Source of the DNA: Anas platyrhynchos
Lineage: Eukaryota; Chordata; Aves; Anseriformes; Anatidae
Assembly (NCBI RefSeq): GCF_047663525.1
Contig: NC_092597.1
Coordinates: forward strand, 16,142,501 to 16,206,500
DNA: 64,000 bases
Direction of reading: 5' to 3'
Shown: positions 36,301-42,324 of the stretch, piece by piece
How positions within the stretch are numbered: position 1 is the first letter of the stretch
How the letters are laid out: every line of letters starts with the position of its first letter
The notes under the pieces: model-generated
Seen by the model: the letters and a program-made list of their open reading frames with translations, nothing else
Databases searched by the model: none
What the model was told of the DNA's origin: nothing
Translations under genes and position numbers: made by a program

Positions 36301-38350
36301 CTTTTAAAGAACCCTTTTTAGTGTTTTGGTTAGCACTAAGCTTTAGTATACCATAATAGGTATGAACTTAGTTTCAACGATGGGGTTGGAAAATCTCTGT
36401 TAGAGTCACAAGTGTAAGAATTTTATCTTGTAAAGCTTGATATTGCTTTTCCTGTATGTCTGAAGGTATTTCAGAGGAAGGAAAAAATGTGATCTGGCCC
36501 ATTAGACCAGAATGTGGACTTGAAAAAGCAATAGGATAGTAAGGATGAGGGGAACTTCATGCTTTGCTGCTGATGTATTAAAGTAACTTCTGCAAGTTTC
36601 TACCTCATCACCTGGGTAGAGAGCAACAGAACTAACTTGCTTGAAGGTCTGTGGATTGTGCTCACTTGAAAGTCTAGAGAAGGGATTGTTGCTCCTTTTG
36701 TGATTCTGGCAATCACTATTAGATATTACCAATAACAGTGTCGGAAATGAGCCCAAGTTGCACATTCATATCTAAACAATCTTGCCTATGGGGGAAAAGT
36801 AGGAGAAATAGAAATCCTTGAATGAAATACTATGTTGTGCAAATACTAACTGCACTCTTACTTCTGTGAAGAGAAAGAATTAACAACAAAAAAAAATCAC
36901 AGCCATTAAGCACATGGGTAAGCAGAGGACTTAATAGCTTAATGGTCAAAATACAGCTCTCTGGAGACTGGCAAGATAGAATAAAAGATGGGAAGAGACA
37001 TGGGAGGCCTTTCTCACTGCCTGAAGCTGCTGAGCTGAAGAGCATCAGTATTGAGCACTGCCATCAATAGTAAATGGTTCAAAAGTTTCTTCTGACTAGT
37101 GCTAAGCATCTGAGATGCATGGAAAACAGAAGCACCTGTTGAAACAGGGAAGGAAACATTGCTTTCAGCGTACTCTTCCATCCCACCCCTCTGCAATTCT
37201 CCTGAGAAATTTTACGTTATACAGAGAATTTCTCTTTACCTCTGCTACATCAGTTACTTCCTCCTCCTCCTTTGAGCTTTATTAACTCAAAGACCAAATT
37301 TAATCCTGAATGACATACCTAGTATCTCAACACAGTGGCTGCAGTGAAAATAAGCCCATTAGACCTGAAGATTTTCAGTTAAATGCTTGCTCTGCCTCTA
37401 GGGATTAGATTACAGCCCGGGTCTTTAACTAAGGCGACATCCTTTCCAGAGCTGCTGAATCAGGGTTGCATGAGCGACAGAAATATAGGAGCAACCAAAA
37501 ATATATTCTATATGTTTTCCAATAAAAATATCCAGAAACATTATGTTACACAGAAAACAGTATCACAAGTGCTGGAAAAGCTTCATGATTAATTACCGTA
37601 TTACAGCAAACTGATTTCAAGGTATCGTGGGCATGGACAATTACTTCAAAGTCAATTCTCCAGCCCATTCATCTTTACCTCCAGTGCACTCACTGCTTGT
37701 CATTTTCTCTTGCCATTCTTATACCTTCAGCATGCCTGATGGAAGTTGTCTGTGGTTTGTAATGCAAACCAAATGTTCCTTCTGTTTCTTTTTTTTTTTT
37801 TTTTTCCCAAGCTTTATTTTTCCAGCTTTAAATCTAAAAAGTCCTAACTCAGTCTGCCTTCTGCAAACAAAGTACATGATTTGAGCTGTGCTCATTTGGT
37901 TCAAATTTTTGGTTGATATTAAACCAAGCATTTAAGATGTAAATAATTTGGTGTAGCTCCCAGATTGAATGGGAATGCACTACTGTTAACCAGACAATAG
38001 GAAAGCTAAAGCTTCTTTACTAGCAAGAGCAAGATGAGTTTTACATTACCAAGTGCTAATAGCATGATATCTTGCATGCCTTTTTAATCTAGATCTTGTG
38101 ATCTTCATCAAATTCGTTACTGAGCAGTACTATTAGAACTGAACTGTTGCAGATGTGAAGGATTTCCAGGCAGTAGGAAGAGCAAGAGATTTGGAAATTC
38201 TCTAATAAAAGAGCAAGAAACTCTCTGAGAGTTGAATTTACAGTTTAAAAAAAAAATAAATCCCTAATTGTAAAATAAAAATTCAAAAGGACGAACTTAC
38301 AACAGCGAGGCAGACAAACCTGACTCCTGCAGAAGGCTGTTCCTCTTCAT
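3119..38350 (-). CDS. IL16: IL16, pro-interleukin-16 (spliced, 22 coding exons, whole locus)
   Basis: Precursor of interleukin-16. The multi-PDZ pro-protein acts as an intracellular scaffold; its C-terminal part is released as a CD4-binding chemoattractant. Exons were assembled on the minus strand by translation and GT-AG sites. All 22 segments join in phase to 1489 codons plus a TAA stop. Layout in the predicted protein: N-terminal head 1-151, extra PDZ about 160-241, classical PDZ1 about 355-440, PDZ2 about 492-575, disordered proline-rich centre 606-1240, PDZ3 about 1268-1355, PDZ4 about 1387-1475. Human IL16 is about 1332 residues with four PDZ domains. Telltale segments shared with human include [47 protein letters not shown] and [19 protein letters not shown]. 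Uncertain points are the first exon, the 84-nt exon and whether the extra PDZ pair is always included. Confidence 0.96.
3571..3696 (-). CDS. IL16: IL16 mature cytokine exon, PDZ4 ligand loop
   Basis: A 126-nt exon, acceptor ATTTTCAG, donor GTAACG. It encodes [18 protein letters not shown], then [20 protein letters not shown] and RIFK. This is the first half of the PDZ fold that constitutes secreted IL-16, nearly identical to human [23 protein letters not shown]. Confidence 0.97.
3697..4318 (-). other. IL16 intron between cytokine exons
   Basis: AT-rich intron. Holds a short imperfect repetition of TATTACAATATGTTCAACAT near 3955-3995. Nothing else seen. Confidence 0.8.
4319..4568 (-). CDS. 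IL16: IL16 PDZ3 second half and cytokine-release linker
   Basis: A 250-nt exon, acceptor TCAATAG, donor GTAAGT. It encodes [38 protein letters not shown] and [13 protein letters not shown], finishing PDZ3. It then encodes the serine-rich linker [18 protein letters not shown]. In human this linker contains the caspase-3 site SSTD-S that releases the secreted cytokine. Here the aligned P1 residue is Ser; nearby Asp residues offer alternatives (see findings). Confidence 0.96.
4569..5253 (-). other. IL16 intron within PDZ3
   Basis: Intron splitting PDZ3. A moderately GC-richer stretch lies near 4730-5090, without a recognisable feature; ORFs at 4910-5150 are not supported. Confidence 0.8.
5254..5355 (-). 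CDS. IL16: IL16 PDZ3 exon, ligand-loop half
   Basis: A 102-nt phase 0/0 exon, acceptor CTGCCTAG, donor GTAAGT. It encodes [18 protein letters not shown], then [16 protein letters not shown]. The GLGF loop is intact. Human reads [30 protein letters not shown]. Confidence 0.96.
5356..6032 (-). other. IL16 intron before PDZ3
   Basis: AT-rich intron. Nothing recognised. Confidence 0.8.
6033..6216 (-). CDS. IL16: IL16 exon before PDZ3
   Basis: A 184-nt exon, acceptor GAAACAG, donor GTAAAT. It encodes [18 protein letters not shown], then [20 protein letters not shown] and KSLDEATLK. It matches human [11 protein letters not shown] and [20 protein letters not shown]. The acidic part followed by a predicted helix precedes PDZ3. 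Confidence 0.96.
6217..7566 (-). other. IL16 intron after the large central exon
   Basis: AT-rich intron with a T14 run at 6838-6852. The short ORF at 7201-7422 on the minus strand has no splice sites that fit the chain and no family resemblance. Confidence 0.75.
7567..8662 (-). CDS. IL16: IL16 large central exon, disordered and SH3-ligand rich
   Basis: The largest exon (1096 nt), acceptor TAATATAG, donor GTAAGA. Landmarks shared with human are [80 protein letters not shown] and [16 protein letters not shown], ending MDTGFSL. The PPVAPKPAW motif is an SH3-type ligand. RISSFE and [10 protein letters not shown] are basophilic kinase or 14-3-3 type sites by inference. No globular domain is visible. 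The open frame continues about 100 nt upstream of the acceptor by chance. Confidence 0.97.
8663..9828 (-). other. IL16 intron with an old CR1 scrap
   Basis: AT-rich intron. Holds a decayed reverse-oriented CR1 end near 9402-9447 (listed separately). Otherwise nothing recognised. Confidence 0.75.
9402..9447 (-). mobile_element. decayed CR1 LINE 3' fragment
   Basis: GGTTTAGGTTGGAAGGGGAC followed by CTCCTGAGGTTGTTTAGTTCCC resembles the reverse complement of the CR1 3' end (TTCCAACCTAAA type). Short and degraded, so the call is moderate. Confidence 0.45.
9829..9970 (-). CDS. IL16: IL16 central exon, QEVREPM to SNL
   Basis: A 142-nt exon encoding [18 protein letters not shown], then [15 protein letters not shown], donor GTATGT. 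Weakly similar to human GQEARELLPLLL at its start. The acceptor is a CAGCAG tandem (NAGNAG), so the exon can begin at 9970 or 9967, adding or omitting one Gln. The region is low complexity with no domain. Confidence 0.85.
9971..11723 (-). other. IL16 intron with A-rich tracts
   Basis: Holds an A-rich AAAATAAAATAAAAATAAAG stretch near 10534-10561 and poly(A)-like runs at 10940-10965 and 11692-11709. Minus-strand ORFs at 10484-10747 and 10837-11109 were considered and not supported as exons. Confidence 0.7.
11724..11807 (-). CDS. IL16: IL16 candidate 84-nt in-frame exon
   Basis: An 84-nt phase 0/0 segment with a good acceptor (TTCACAG after a pyrimidine-rich run) and a CAGCAG-GTAACC donor. It sits between two exons that are also phase 0 at this junction. 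It encodes [16 protein letters not shown], then [12 protein letters not shown], polar and serine/threonine rich like its neighbours. It could correspond to the poorly conserved human stretch before GQEARELLP. Skipping it keeps the frame, so its use cannot be settled from sequence. Confidence 0.5.
11808..12290 (-). other. IL16 intron 5' of the candidate 84-nt exon
   Basis: The open frame at 11720-11959 overlaps the candidate exon in a different frame and is a shadow. Nothing else recognised. Confidence 0.6.
12291..12766 (-). CDS. IL16: IL16 central disordered exon with proline-rich motif
   Basis: A 476-nt exon, acceptor GATACAG, donor GTAAAG, phase 1 in and 0 out. It begins [17 protein letters not shown] and carries [16 protein letters not shown] and [20 protein letters not shown]. 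The RSSSDSSY segment is a likely phosphorylation site and KPKPPPRK an SH3-type proline ligand; both are conserved in human. The stretch between them diverges strongly from human, as expected for a disordered region. Confidence 0.95.
12767..13257 (-). other. IL16 intron
   Basis: AT-rich. Nothing recognised. Confidence 0.8.
13258..13345 (-). CDS. IL16: IL16 post-PDZ2 exon
   Basis: An 88-nt exon, acceptor TTCCTAG, donor GTAAGG. It encodes [18 protein letters not shown], then [11 protein letters not shown]. The human equivalent is [29 protein letters not shown]. The [13 protein letters not shown] stretch is a predicted helix extending PDZ2. Confidence 0.95.
13346..14281 (-). other. IL16 intron after PDZ2
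   Basis: Contains a T19-class run at 13577-13595 and AT-rich sequence. Nothing else recognised. Confidence 0.8.
14282..14414 (-). CDS. IL16: IL16 PDZ2 exon, CGDEIIEIN half
   Basis: A 133-nt exon, acceptor CTGTAG, donor GTATCA. It encodes [18 protein letters not shown], then [16 protein letters not shown] and [10 protein letters not shown]. It completes PDZ2 (beta4, alpha2, beta6) and matches human CGDEIVEISDSPVHCLTL. Confidence 0.95.
14415..15642 (-). other. IL16 intron splitting PDZ2
   Basis: AT-rich intron with short T runs. The plus-strand ORF at 14602-14859 is hydrophobic but has no supporting feature. Nothing recognised. Confidence 0.8.
15643..15760 (-). CDS. IL16: IL16 PDZ2 exon, ligand-loop half
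   Basis: A 118-nt exon, acceptor CTTTCAG, donor GTAGGA. It encodes [18 protein letters not shown], then [22 protein letters not shown]. The PDZ2 carboxylate loop is GLGI. Nearly identical to human [18 protein letters not shown]. Confidence 0.96.
15761..16769 (-). other. IL16 intron before PDZ2
   Basis: AT-rich intron. Nothing recognised. Confidence 0.8.
16770..16983 (-). CDS. IL16: IL16 PDZ1 end and PDZ1-PDZ2 linker exon
   Basis: A 214-nt exon, acceptor CCAACAG, donor GTAAGT. It encodes [17 protein letters not shown] (beta6 of PDZ1), a serine-rich linker with [18 protein letters not shown], and [11 protein letters not shown], which begins PDZ2. Human has [16 protein letters not shown] across the exon junction. 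Here the Q is missing when the canonical sites are used. Confidence 0.95.
16984..17073 (-). other. 90-bp stop-free intron inside PDZ1
   Basis: Exactly 90 nt, flanked by phase 0 exons, with no stop codon in the coding frame, a weak GTTATG donor and a CCAACAG acceptor. Retention would insert 30 residues between helix alpha2 and strand beta6 of PDZ1. Confidence 0.8.
17074..17147 (-). CDS. IL16: IL16 PDZ1 exon, [10 protein letters not shown] half
   Basis: A 74-nt exon after AAAACAG, encoding [18 protein letters not shown], then DALQKFK. It supplies beta4 and helix alpha2, including the His that starts alpha2 and contacts class I PDZ ligands. The donor after KFK is GTTATG, unusually weak. The following 90-bp intron has no in-frame stop (see findings). 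Confidence 0.92.
17354..17468 (-). CDS. IL16: IL16 PDZ1 exon, ligand-loop half
   Basis: A 115-nt exon (acceptor ATTAG, donor GTGGGA) encoding [18 protein letters not shown], then [20 protein letters not shown]. This holds the GLGF carboxylate-binding loop, beta2, beta3 and the [10 protein letters not shown] turn of the first classical PDZ domain. Nearly identical to human. Confidence 0.96.
17469..18592 (-). other. IL16 intron before PDZ1
   Basis: AT-rich intron. Nothing recognised. Confidence 0.8.
18593..18703 (-). CDS. IL16: IL16 exon leading into PDZ1
   Basis: A 111-nt phase 0/0 exon, acceptor TGTCCACAG, donor GTGAGG. It encodes [18 protein letters not shown], then [16 protein letters not shown], aligning with human [13 protein letters not shown] and [15 protein letters not shown]. 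The last residues form beta1 of PDZ1. The motif RSLSTAQ / RSLSTTQ is shared with the paralogue PDZD2, supporting the common origin of the two proteins. Confidence 0.95.
20560..21040. promoter_or_regulatory. intronic CpG-rich island, candidate internal promoter or old LTR
   Basis: A GC-rich stretch with many CpG dinucleotides (for example CACGAGGCGAG, CACGGCGGCAGG, GCCAGCGGCGGGGAG), unlike all neighbouring intron sequence. It ends in two 31-bp tandem units that each contain GGAAGATGGCGC on the minus strand, a YY1-like motif. Just 3' of it on the minus strand are the IL16 exons from [10 protein letters not shown] onward. It could serve as an internal IL16 promoter or be a solo LTR remnant; neither is proven. 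Confidence 0.4.
20933..20994. repeat. two 31-bp tandem units with YY1-like motif
   Basis: Units 20933-20963 and 20964-20994 differ at four positions. Each contains GCGCCATCTTCC, the reverse complement of GGAAGATGGCGC, at 20943-20954 and 20974-20985. Confidence 0.85.
21104..21246 (-). CDS. IL16: IL16 N-terminal linker exon, SINPYW to GGRTP
   Basis: A 143-nt exon (acceptor CTGGCAG, donor GTAAGT) read in a frame different from the longest open frame across it. The correct frame gives [11 protein letters not shown], then [20 protein letters not shown]. This matches human VNPYCTREIDF and [20 protein letters not shown]. It joins an S split from the previous exon and ends in phase 0 at GGRTP. The longest-ORF frame of this stretch is a shadow. 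Confidence 0.9.
21247..21706 (-). other. IL16 intron
   Basis: AT-rich, 460 bp. Nothing recognised. Confidence 0.8.
21707..21803 (-). CDS. IL16: IL16 N-terminal linker exon
   Basis: A 97-nt exon, acceptor CTTAAG, donor GTAAGT, phase 0 to phase 1. It encodes [16 protein letters not shown], then CQRTRSNST, aligning with human ESSTASSREKPGKLEAQ and CHQRARSNSTS. In human this segment directly follows RRIFFMK, the equivalent of the RRKLLIK end of the head exon. The linker is basic and serine/threonine rich with no fold visible. Confidence 0.9.
22935..22960 (+). repeat. poly(A) run, 26 nt
   Basis: Uninterrupted A26 preceded by CTTCAGAATTC. Confidence 0.95.
23418..23441 (+). repeat. poly(A) run, 24 nt
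   Basis: Uninterrupted A24 preceded by CTGTAGACCGTACATT. Confidence 0.95.
23818..23950 (-). CDS. IL16: IL16 cassette exon B: second half of an extra PDZ domain
   Basis: A 133-nt exon after a long T-rich tract and TTAAG acceptor, with a GTAAGC donor, ending in phase 0. It encodes [18 protein letters not shown], then [21 protein letters not shown]: beta4, alpha2 and beta6 of a PDZ domain. It resembles the corresponding part of PDZD2 PDZ2 (DGRLSLGDELLVINGHLL and QLVVASK), including the exon end at ASK followed by E. With exon A it is inserted exactly between RRKLLIK and ETSTCKERP without shifting the frame. Confidence 0.85.
23951..24686 (-). other. intron separating the two extra-PDZ exons
   Basis: 736 bp, slightly GC-richer than its neighbours, with a T-rich tract at its minus-strand 3' end that serves as the polypyrimidine tract for exon B. 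Nothing else recognised. Confidence 0.7.
24687..24823 (-). CDS. IL16: IL16 cassette exon A: first half of an extra PDZ domain
   Basis: A 137-nt exon entering in phase 0 after CTGAATCAG and leaving in phase 2 before a weak GTACAG donor. It encodes the beta1-beta3 part of a PDZ fold: [14 protein letters not shown], then [15 protein letters not shown], where VPAGSTA matches the usual V-x-PGS-x-A turn. The carboxylate-binding loop reads SSGI rather than GLGF, so its ligand groove is atypical. Joined to exon B it continues [17 protein letters not shown]. The weak donor suggests optional inclusion. The human reference, as I recall it, lacks this exon pair. Confidence 0.75.
24824..33581 (-). other. 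large IL16 intron after the N-terminal head exon
   Basis: About 8.8 kb, AT-rich. Holds a possible CR1 end scrap at 26067-26083 (AGAATCATAGAATC), a GTTGTT simple stretch near 27139-27158 and short A or T runs. Plus-strand ORFs at 28838-29182 and 30896-31186 have no recognisable family and no splice context. Confidence 0.7.
26067..26083 (-). mobile_element. possible CR1 end scrap
   Basis: AGAATCATAGAATC matches the reverse complement of the CR1 terminal repeat, but only about 14 bp are recognisable. Confidence 0.25.
33582..33984 (-). CDS. IL16: IL16 N-terminal head exon
   Basis: Encodes the conserved head [18 protein letters not shown], then [18 protein letters not shown], ending RRKLLIK before a GTAGGC donor (phase 0). 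Human IL16 begins close to the internal Met at 33893-33891 ([15 protein letters not shown]). A further in-frame Met lies at 33950-33948 ([11 protein letters not shown]). The coding frame stays open upstream of both, so the bird protein probably has a longer N-terminus. The acceptor TTTAG gives 33984. A second acceptor, TGGAG at 33993, is also in frame and would add three residues. The basic serine-rich [10 protein letters not shown] stretch looks like a kinase target region; that is inference. Confidence 0.9.
33994..38300 (-). other. IL16 intron 1 (between candidate first exon and head exon)
   Basis: AT-rich. Holds A-runs near 34771-34786 and 35250-35265 and a T-run at 37790-37805. The minus-strand ORF at 34103-34321 looks polar and helix-like but no exon chain includes it. 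Confidence 0.65.
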
Positions 38351-38354
38351 AGGC
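38301..38354 (-). CDS. IL16: IL16 first supported coding exon (candidate)
   Basis: A 54-nt exon with a strong acceptor (pyrimidine run then CCAG) and a GTAAGT donor. ATG at 38350-38348 opens [16 protein letters not shown] and leaves two bases that join in frame to the next exon at either of its two acceptors. The -3 base of this ATG is C, a weak start context. The frame may therefore begin in an earlier exon outside what I can recognise, or translation may start at a later Met. I do not recall a human counterpart, so the support is splice signals plus frame only. Confidence 0.5.
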
Positions 38355-38790
38355 CTGGCAAAAAAGACAGAGTGAATAATTGAAAACACACTCTTGTGGC
38401 GTCACGTGACTTGGTTTCAGTAATTCTGCTCAGTACATTGGAACGGAGCTATTGTTTCCTAATTGAAGAAAATGTCAGCAAGGATAGATAAACAAAAGCA
38501 ATGGGATGCTGTATTGGGGGAAACTTTCCAGCAAACTTCCAGCTACCCAAAGACGCTACTCCATTTAAGGGGTTTGTGTAATTTGTTTTTACTCGTCGCT
38601 CTCTGGTCCTAGGATTGATGGGGTTCAAACATGTTGAACCTACAGGGAAGCATGGGGGAATCTGTATTAATCGAGGGCAGGATTTGCTGCTGGGGGCTGA
38701 GATGGCAAGCATGTTTCACACTTTTTTTTTTCAGATATTTTAAACATTAAACTAGTAATAATTTCATAGGCAGCTTCTGCTCTAGGAGCA

Positions 38791-38818
38791 AAATAAATAA
38801 ATAATAATAATAATAATA
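38791..38818 (+). repeat. AT-rich simple repeat (AAATA / AAT)n
   Basis: AAATAAATAAATAATAATAA and continuing AAT units. Confidence 0.9.
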
Positions 38819-41800
38819 GGAGTTACTTTTGAATGCCAATTCCTTATGGTTTTCATCACAAAGTGGCATGGTCCCTTTAACCTGCTCTTTTTTAAATAAC
38901 TTTCCCCTTCATGGGCTAGACTGCACCTTTGTGATCCAGCCTTATCAAGAACTCAGAAAATTGTTGCTCCTTCCATGGAGTGTGTGTGAAATGAGAGCTA
39001 TGCCACAGATTGCCCATTTTCTCAATTGCACCTTTAGTATGCTGTGAAATAAATGGTTCATAGTCCCGTCTATTATTATGGCAGCTCCTCTCACCAAAAT
39101 GCTACTTGAGTTGCATCCACTGTCAGTGGTGGGAGCAGGCAGCCACCTTATTGCAATGTCCATAGGTGTGCTCAGCTGTTTTTCATTCATCGGTCTGCTC
39201 TTCTCTGCCTGTCGATCCCTAGCTCTGCTCACACATTGATGGTTAGCAATCTTGTTTCAGAAACCTACTTTCTCTCAGTGATGTGACTGCTTTCAGGGGA
39301 AAGTAGGAACAAGTTGCATAGAGAGTTTGTAAATTAAAAAAATAAAAATCTCTGAGACAGCTAATGCTAATTTATTGAAATAGTGAGACCTCTTTGGAAT
39401 GTTCTCACAAACCACGGATCCTCTACTTTTCTGGAAAGCATAAACAGAAAACAGAATTTTACATGCGGCCCTGTCTGGTCATGGAAATGGCCAACAAGAG
39501 TGTTTAAACACCTGCTGTCCTAAATTTCTGCTTTGTACAGCACCTACAGAAGCCCTGAAACACTCTGCTCCTGATAATATCATAGTGGTTAACTTGTATT
39601 TTAAGTATTTACAAAAAGAAGAAAATTTGGCATTTTTTTCCCAGCTAATGGGTTTTCAGGTATTAGTTACCCCTAAGGAAATATGTTGTAAAGGACACGG
39701 TTTTAACTCGAATCACTAAATGACAATAAACATTACCACAGTATTTTAAATACTAATCTTTAGAAAAATTATGATTTGACACTGAGTAGTGAACAGTGGT
39801 ATATCAAGTAGCTTTCCTGGAAAGGTCAGAAATAGGAATATGACTTTCTGTTTTAGAAAACAGTTCCTCACTGTGTTTGAATAGAGAGGATATTGGCCTT
39901 CTATATAAAATGGAATTTTATAAGTTCTAGTACTGTGAAAATGAAACATCATTGAGGAAGCAGAGCCACGTACTGTTTACCATTTAACTGTCTTACACTG
40001 TAACACACACATGTTTTTGTTTAGCAATAGAGAACTCATTCACGCAAAATCTCAACAGTCCCTGTATTTTGATCCAAACTGATTGAGCTGGAAGCTCAAA
40101 AGGATTGGAAAGCTGTTTTTTTCTTTTTTCTTTTTTAATTCCCATTGTCATATGCTATTGCATTTCCTGACTATGGTCTGAATTCTGTAGTTCCTAAGCC
40201 ACTGGGAGTTTTGTTCATTCAGAATCTGGACTTCTGCCAGGGCCAGCAGCAGAAACATAAATATCACAAGGAGGGGCTGTTTTTTCTTGATGTTTCACTG
40301 TAACCTTTTGCAATTTTTTCCATCTTCTCTGTACAGTAATTGTTCAGTGCCCAGTGGTGAACAGAAAAGCACATTTTAAGAAGCCATAAGGAAAAGGAGA
40401 GAGGGAGAGAGAAACTCTGCTGCGCCTGCCGTGTCGCACTGATGGTATGCTTTGATATTGGATCCTGTGGTCAATCTTCATTACATAGCTCAAAGTTATC
40501 GTACTAGGAAAAGGCCAATGAACACTGATCAGAGGCTGGGATTTTGTTTGAAAAGATTGAAGTGATGTGAACTCTCTCTACAGAAAGGAGCTGAATCATT
40601 AAAGGTTTATGAAATAATAGTATAAGGAAAATCAGCTGGGTTTCTTTACTCTCTTCTCATGTGAGGGACAGGAAAGGAAGAATGCAATAAAATGAAGAGT
40701 TCAAATAAACAAAAGGAAATACTTGAAATCTAAAGCATAATTAATATGAAGAACGAGAAGGTAGCAGAAATTATTAGGTCTTTGAAGTTAGCTGTTTTGC
40801 CTTTGATTTCAGTGGGACAGAGATTTCACCCCAAGAGGTGAGTAGATAAAAAATAATATCTTCAGTTAAAGGGAATAGCATGTAGAAGGGGCAGCAACTG
40901 TTGCTTCAGAATAAAAGTCAAACAGTACCATTCATAGGTAGAGTGATACTTCTGCCCTGGGGTAGCGTCCTAGTTACCACAAAGTGGAGACACTTTTCTG
41001 AGAAGGTCGTTGAATTTATTTTTCTTATGAGAGTTCTTCTCTTTTGCCTAAAATCAAGATGCGTCTGGAACCATAGCAGATACAGGAGCTGATCCTTCCT
41101 TCCCTTCAAATTATTTTCCAAATCCAAAGATTTGGATTGTAGAGGATAAATTTACAGACTATTCAGTACCAAATATTTTGCCCGTTGCTACTGGTGATAA
41201 CCTTTCTCCAAAAAGCAACGTATAAATTTAAACAGAACATTTGCACTGGGCAAAGCAAGTCTAAGTAATGATGGAACTTAGCCTCTGTCCTGATCCCCAC
41301 CCAAGTCCAAGCAGTTCTTGTGTTAATAGGAGAGAAAGCCAATAGTTTGAGGTGTTCTAGTTTTTGTCCTGTCCTTACATTGCTCAGAAAACTGATGAAT
41401 TAGTTTTGCCTTGAGCACAGTCACCAGTCACAGTTTTCACACATTTACACGTTCCAGACAACAGTTACGTTGCACAAGACAGTCTTTTCCCTCATTGCTG
41501 CTAAGCCAGGACTGGATTAGTCATCTCTGTCTTGGATTTTGCAGCTTTCACACTGCCCTTCCATCCATCAAAACAAGAGCAACATAAGAACTGGCATATT
41601 GCATCACCCTATAAGCACAGTTAATCCAGTATCTTTCTCCAGCAATGGCTAACAGCAATTGCTTCAATAGAATTACCTTGCAAAAAAAGTACTCAAGAGG
41701 TAACTTGCTTTCAGGAAGAGTTTCTTCTGAGTGCCTTGTTGATAAGAGTAGGCTGGCACTCTGAGGTTTTGTATGAATTCCAAAACTGTTGGAGCTTTTT

Positions 41801-42036
41801 GCATTATGGTTGGATAGTATTGTTTTAACAGAAGCTACATGAGGCCATAATGGATAAGTATTGCAGTATGTCAAATTAGGTAAATCTCTTTCTAATTCTT
41901 TTCGTCACTTAGTACCTGCTTTTGCCAGGAAGCATAAAGAATTTTTCTTCTACAGATGAAATGAATCTTGTGTAGTGTAACTATAACCTATCCATTTCTG
42001 GCTCCCATTAAGTTTTGATTACCCAGAGGCAATGAG

Positions 42037-42324
42037 TTTCATGTGCTACATAAAAATGTACTTCTTTGTAATTGTTTCAAATTTGTTGCCTCTATAATTG
42101 GTTCAGTTCTTGTACTAGGAAAAATACCCTGCTCTTCAAGTCTTTGTAGAATTCTTTTCTCATTTATCTCTGTACTGATGTCATCCTCTATTCTCTGCAT
42201 ACTTTTATCTTTCCTTCCTCTGCCCCTCTTTTCTCTCAGCTTCATGCTGCTCTCATATATTTGGATCTCCTCCTTTTTCTTCAGATCCTTTTTTAAAGAT
42301 CGACTTCCTTGTGTGAGCTTTATT
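42037..42324 (-). other. basic, coiled-coil-like open frame of unknown origin
   Basis: The minus-strand frame is open from a TGA near 42330 and runs to a TGA near 42037. It reads SLKKDLKKKEEIQIYESS, then KLREKRGRGRKDKSMQRIED and NEKRILQRLEEQGIFPS. The charged heptad-like pattern is more protein-like than other intergenic ORFs here. There is no clear splice acceptor or start context, and I do not recognise the family. It may be a decayed retroposed or transposon-derived coding fragment. Confidence 0.3.

Noticed and set aside
38945..39232. 95-codon minus-strand ORF (SRARDRQAEKSRPMNEKQ)
   Set aside because: No flanking splice sites joined to IL16 phase and no recognised family; kept only as a region that could be compared across species.
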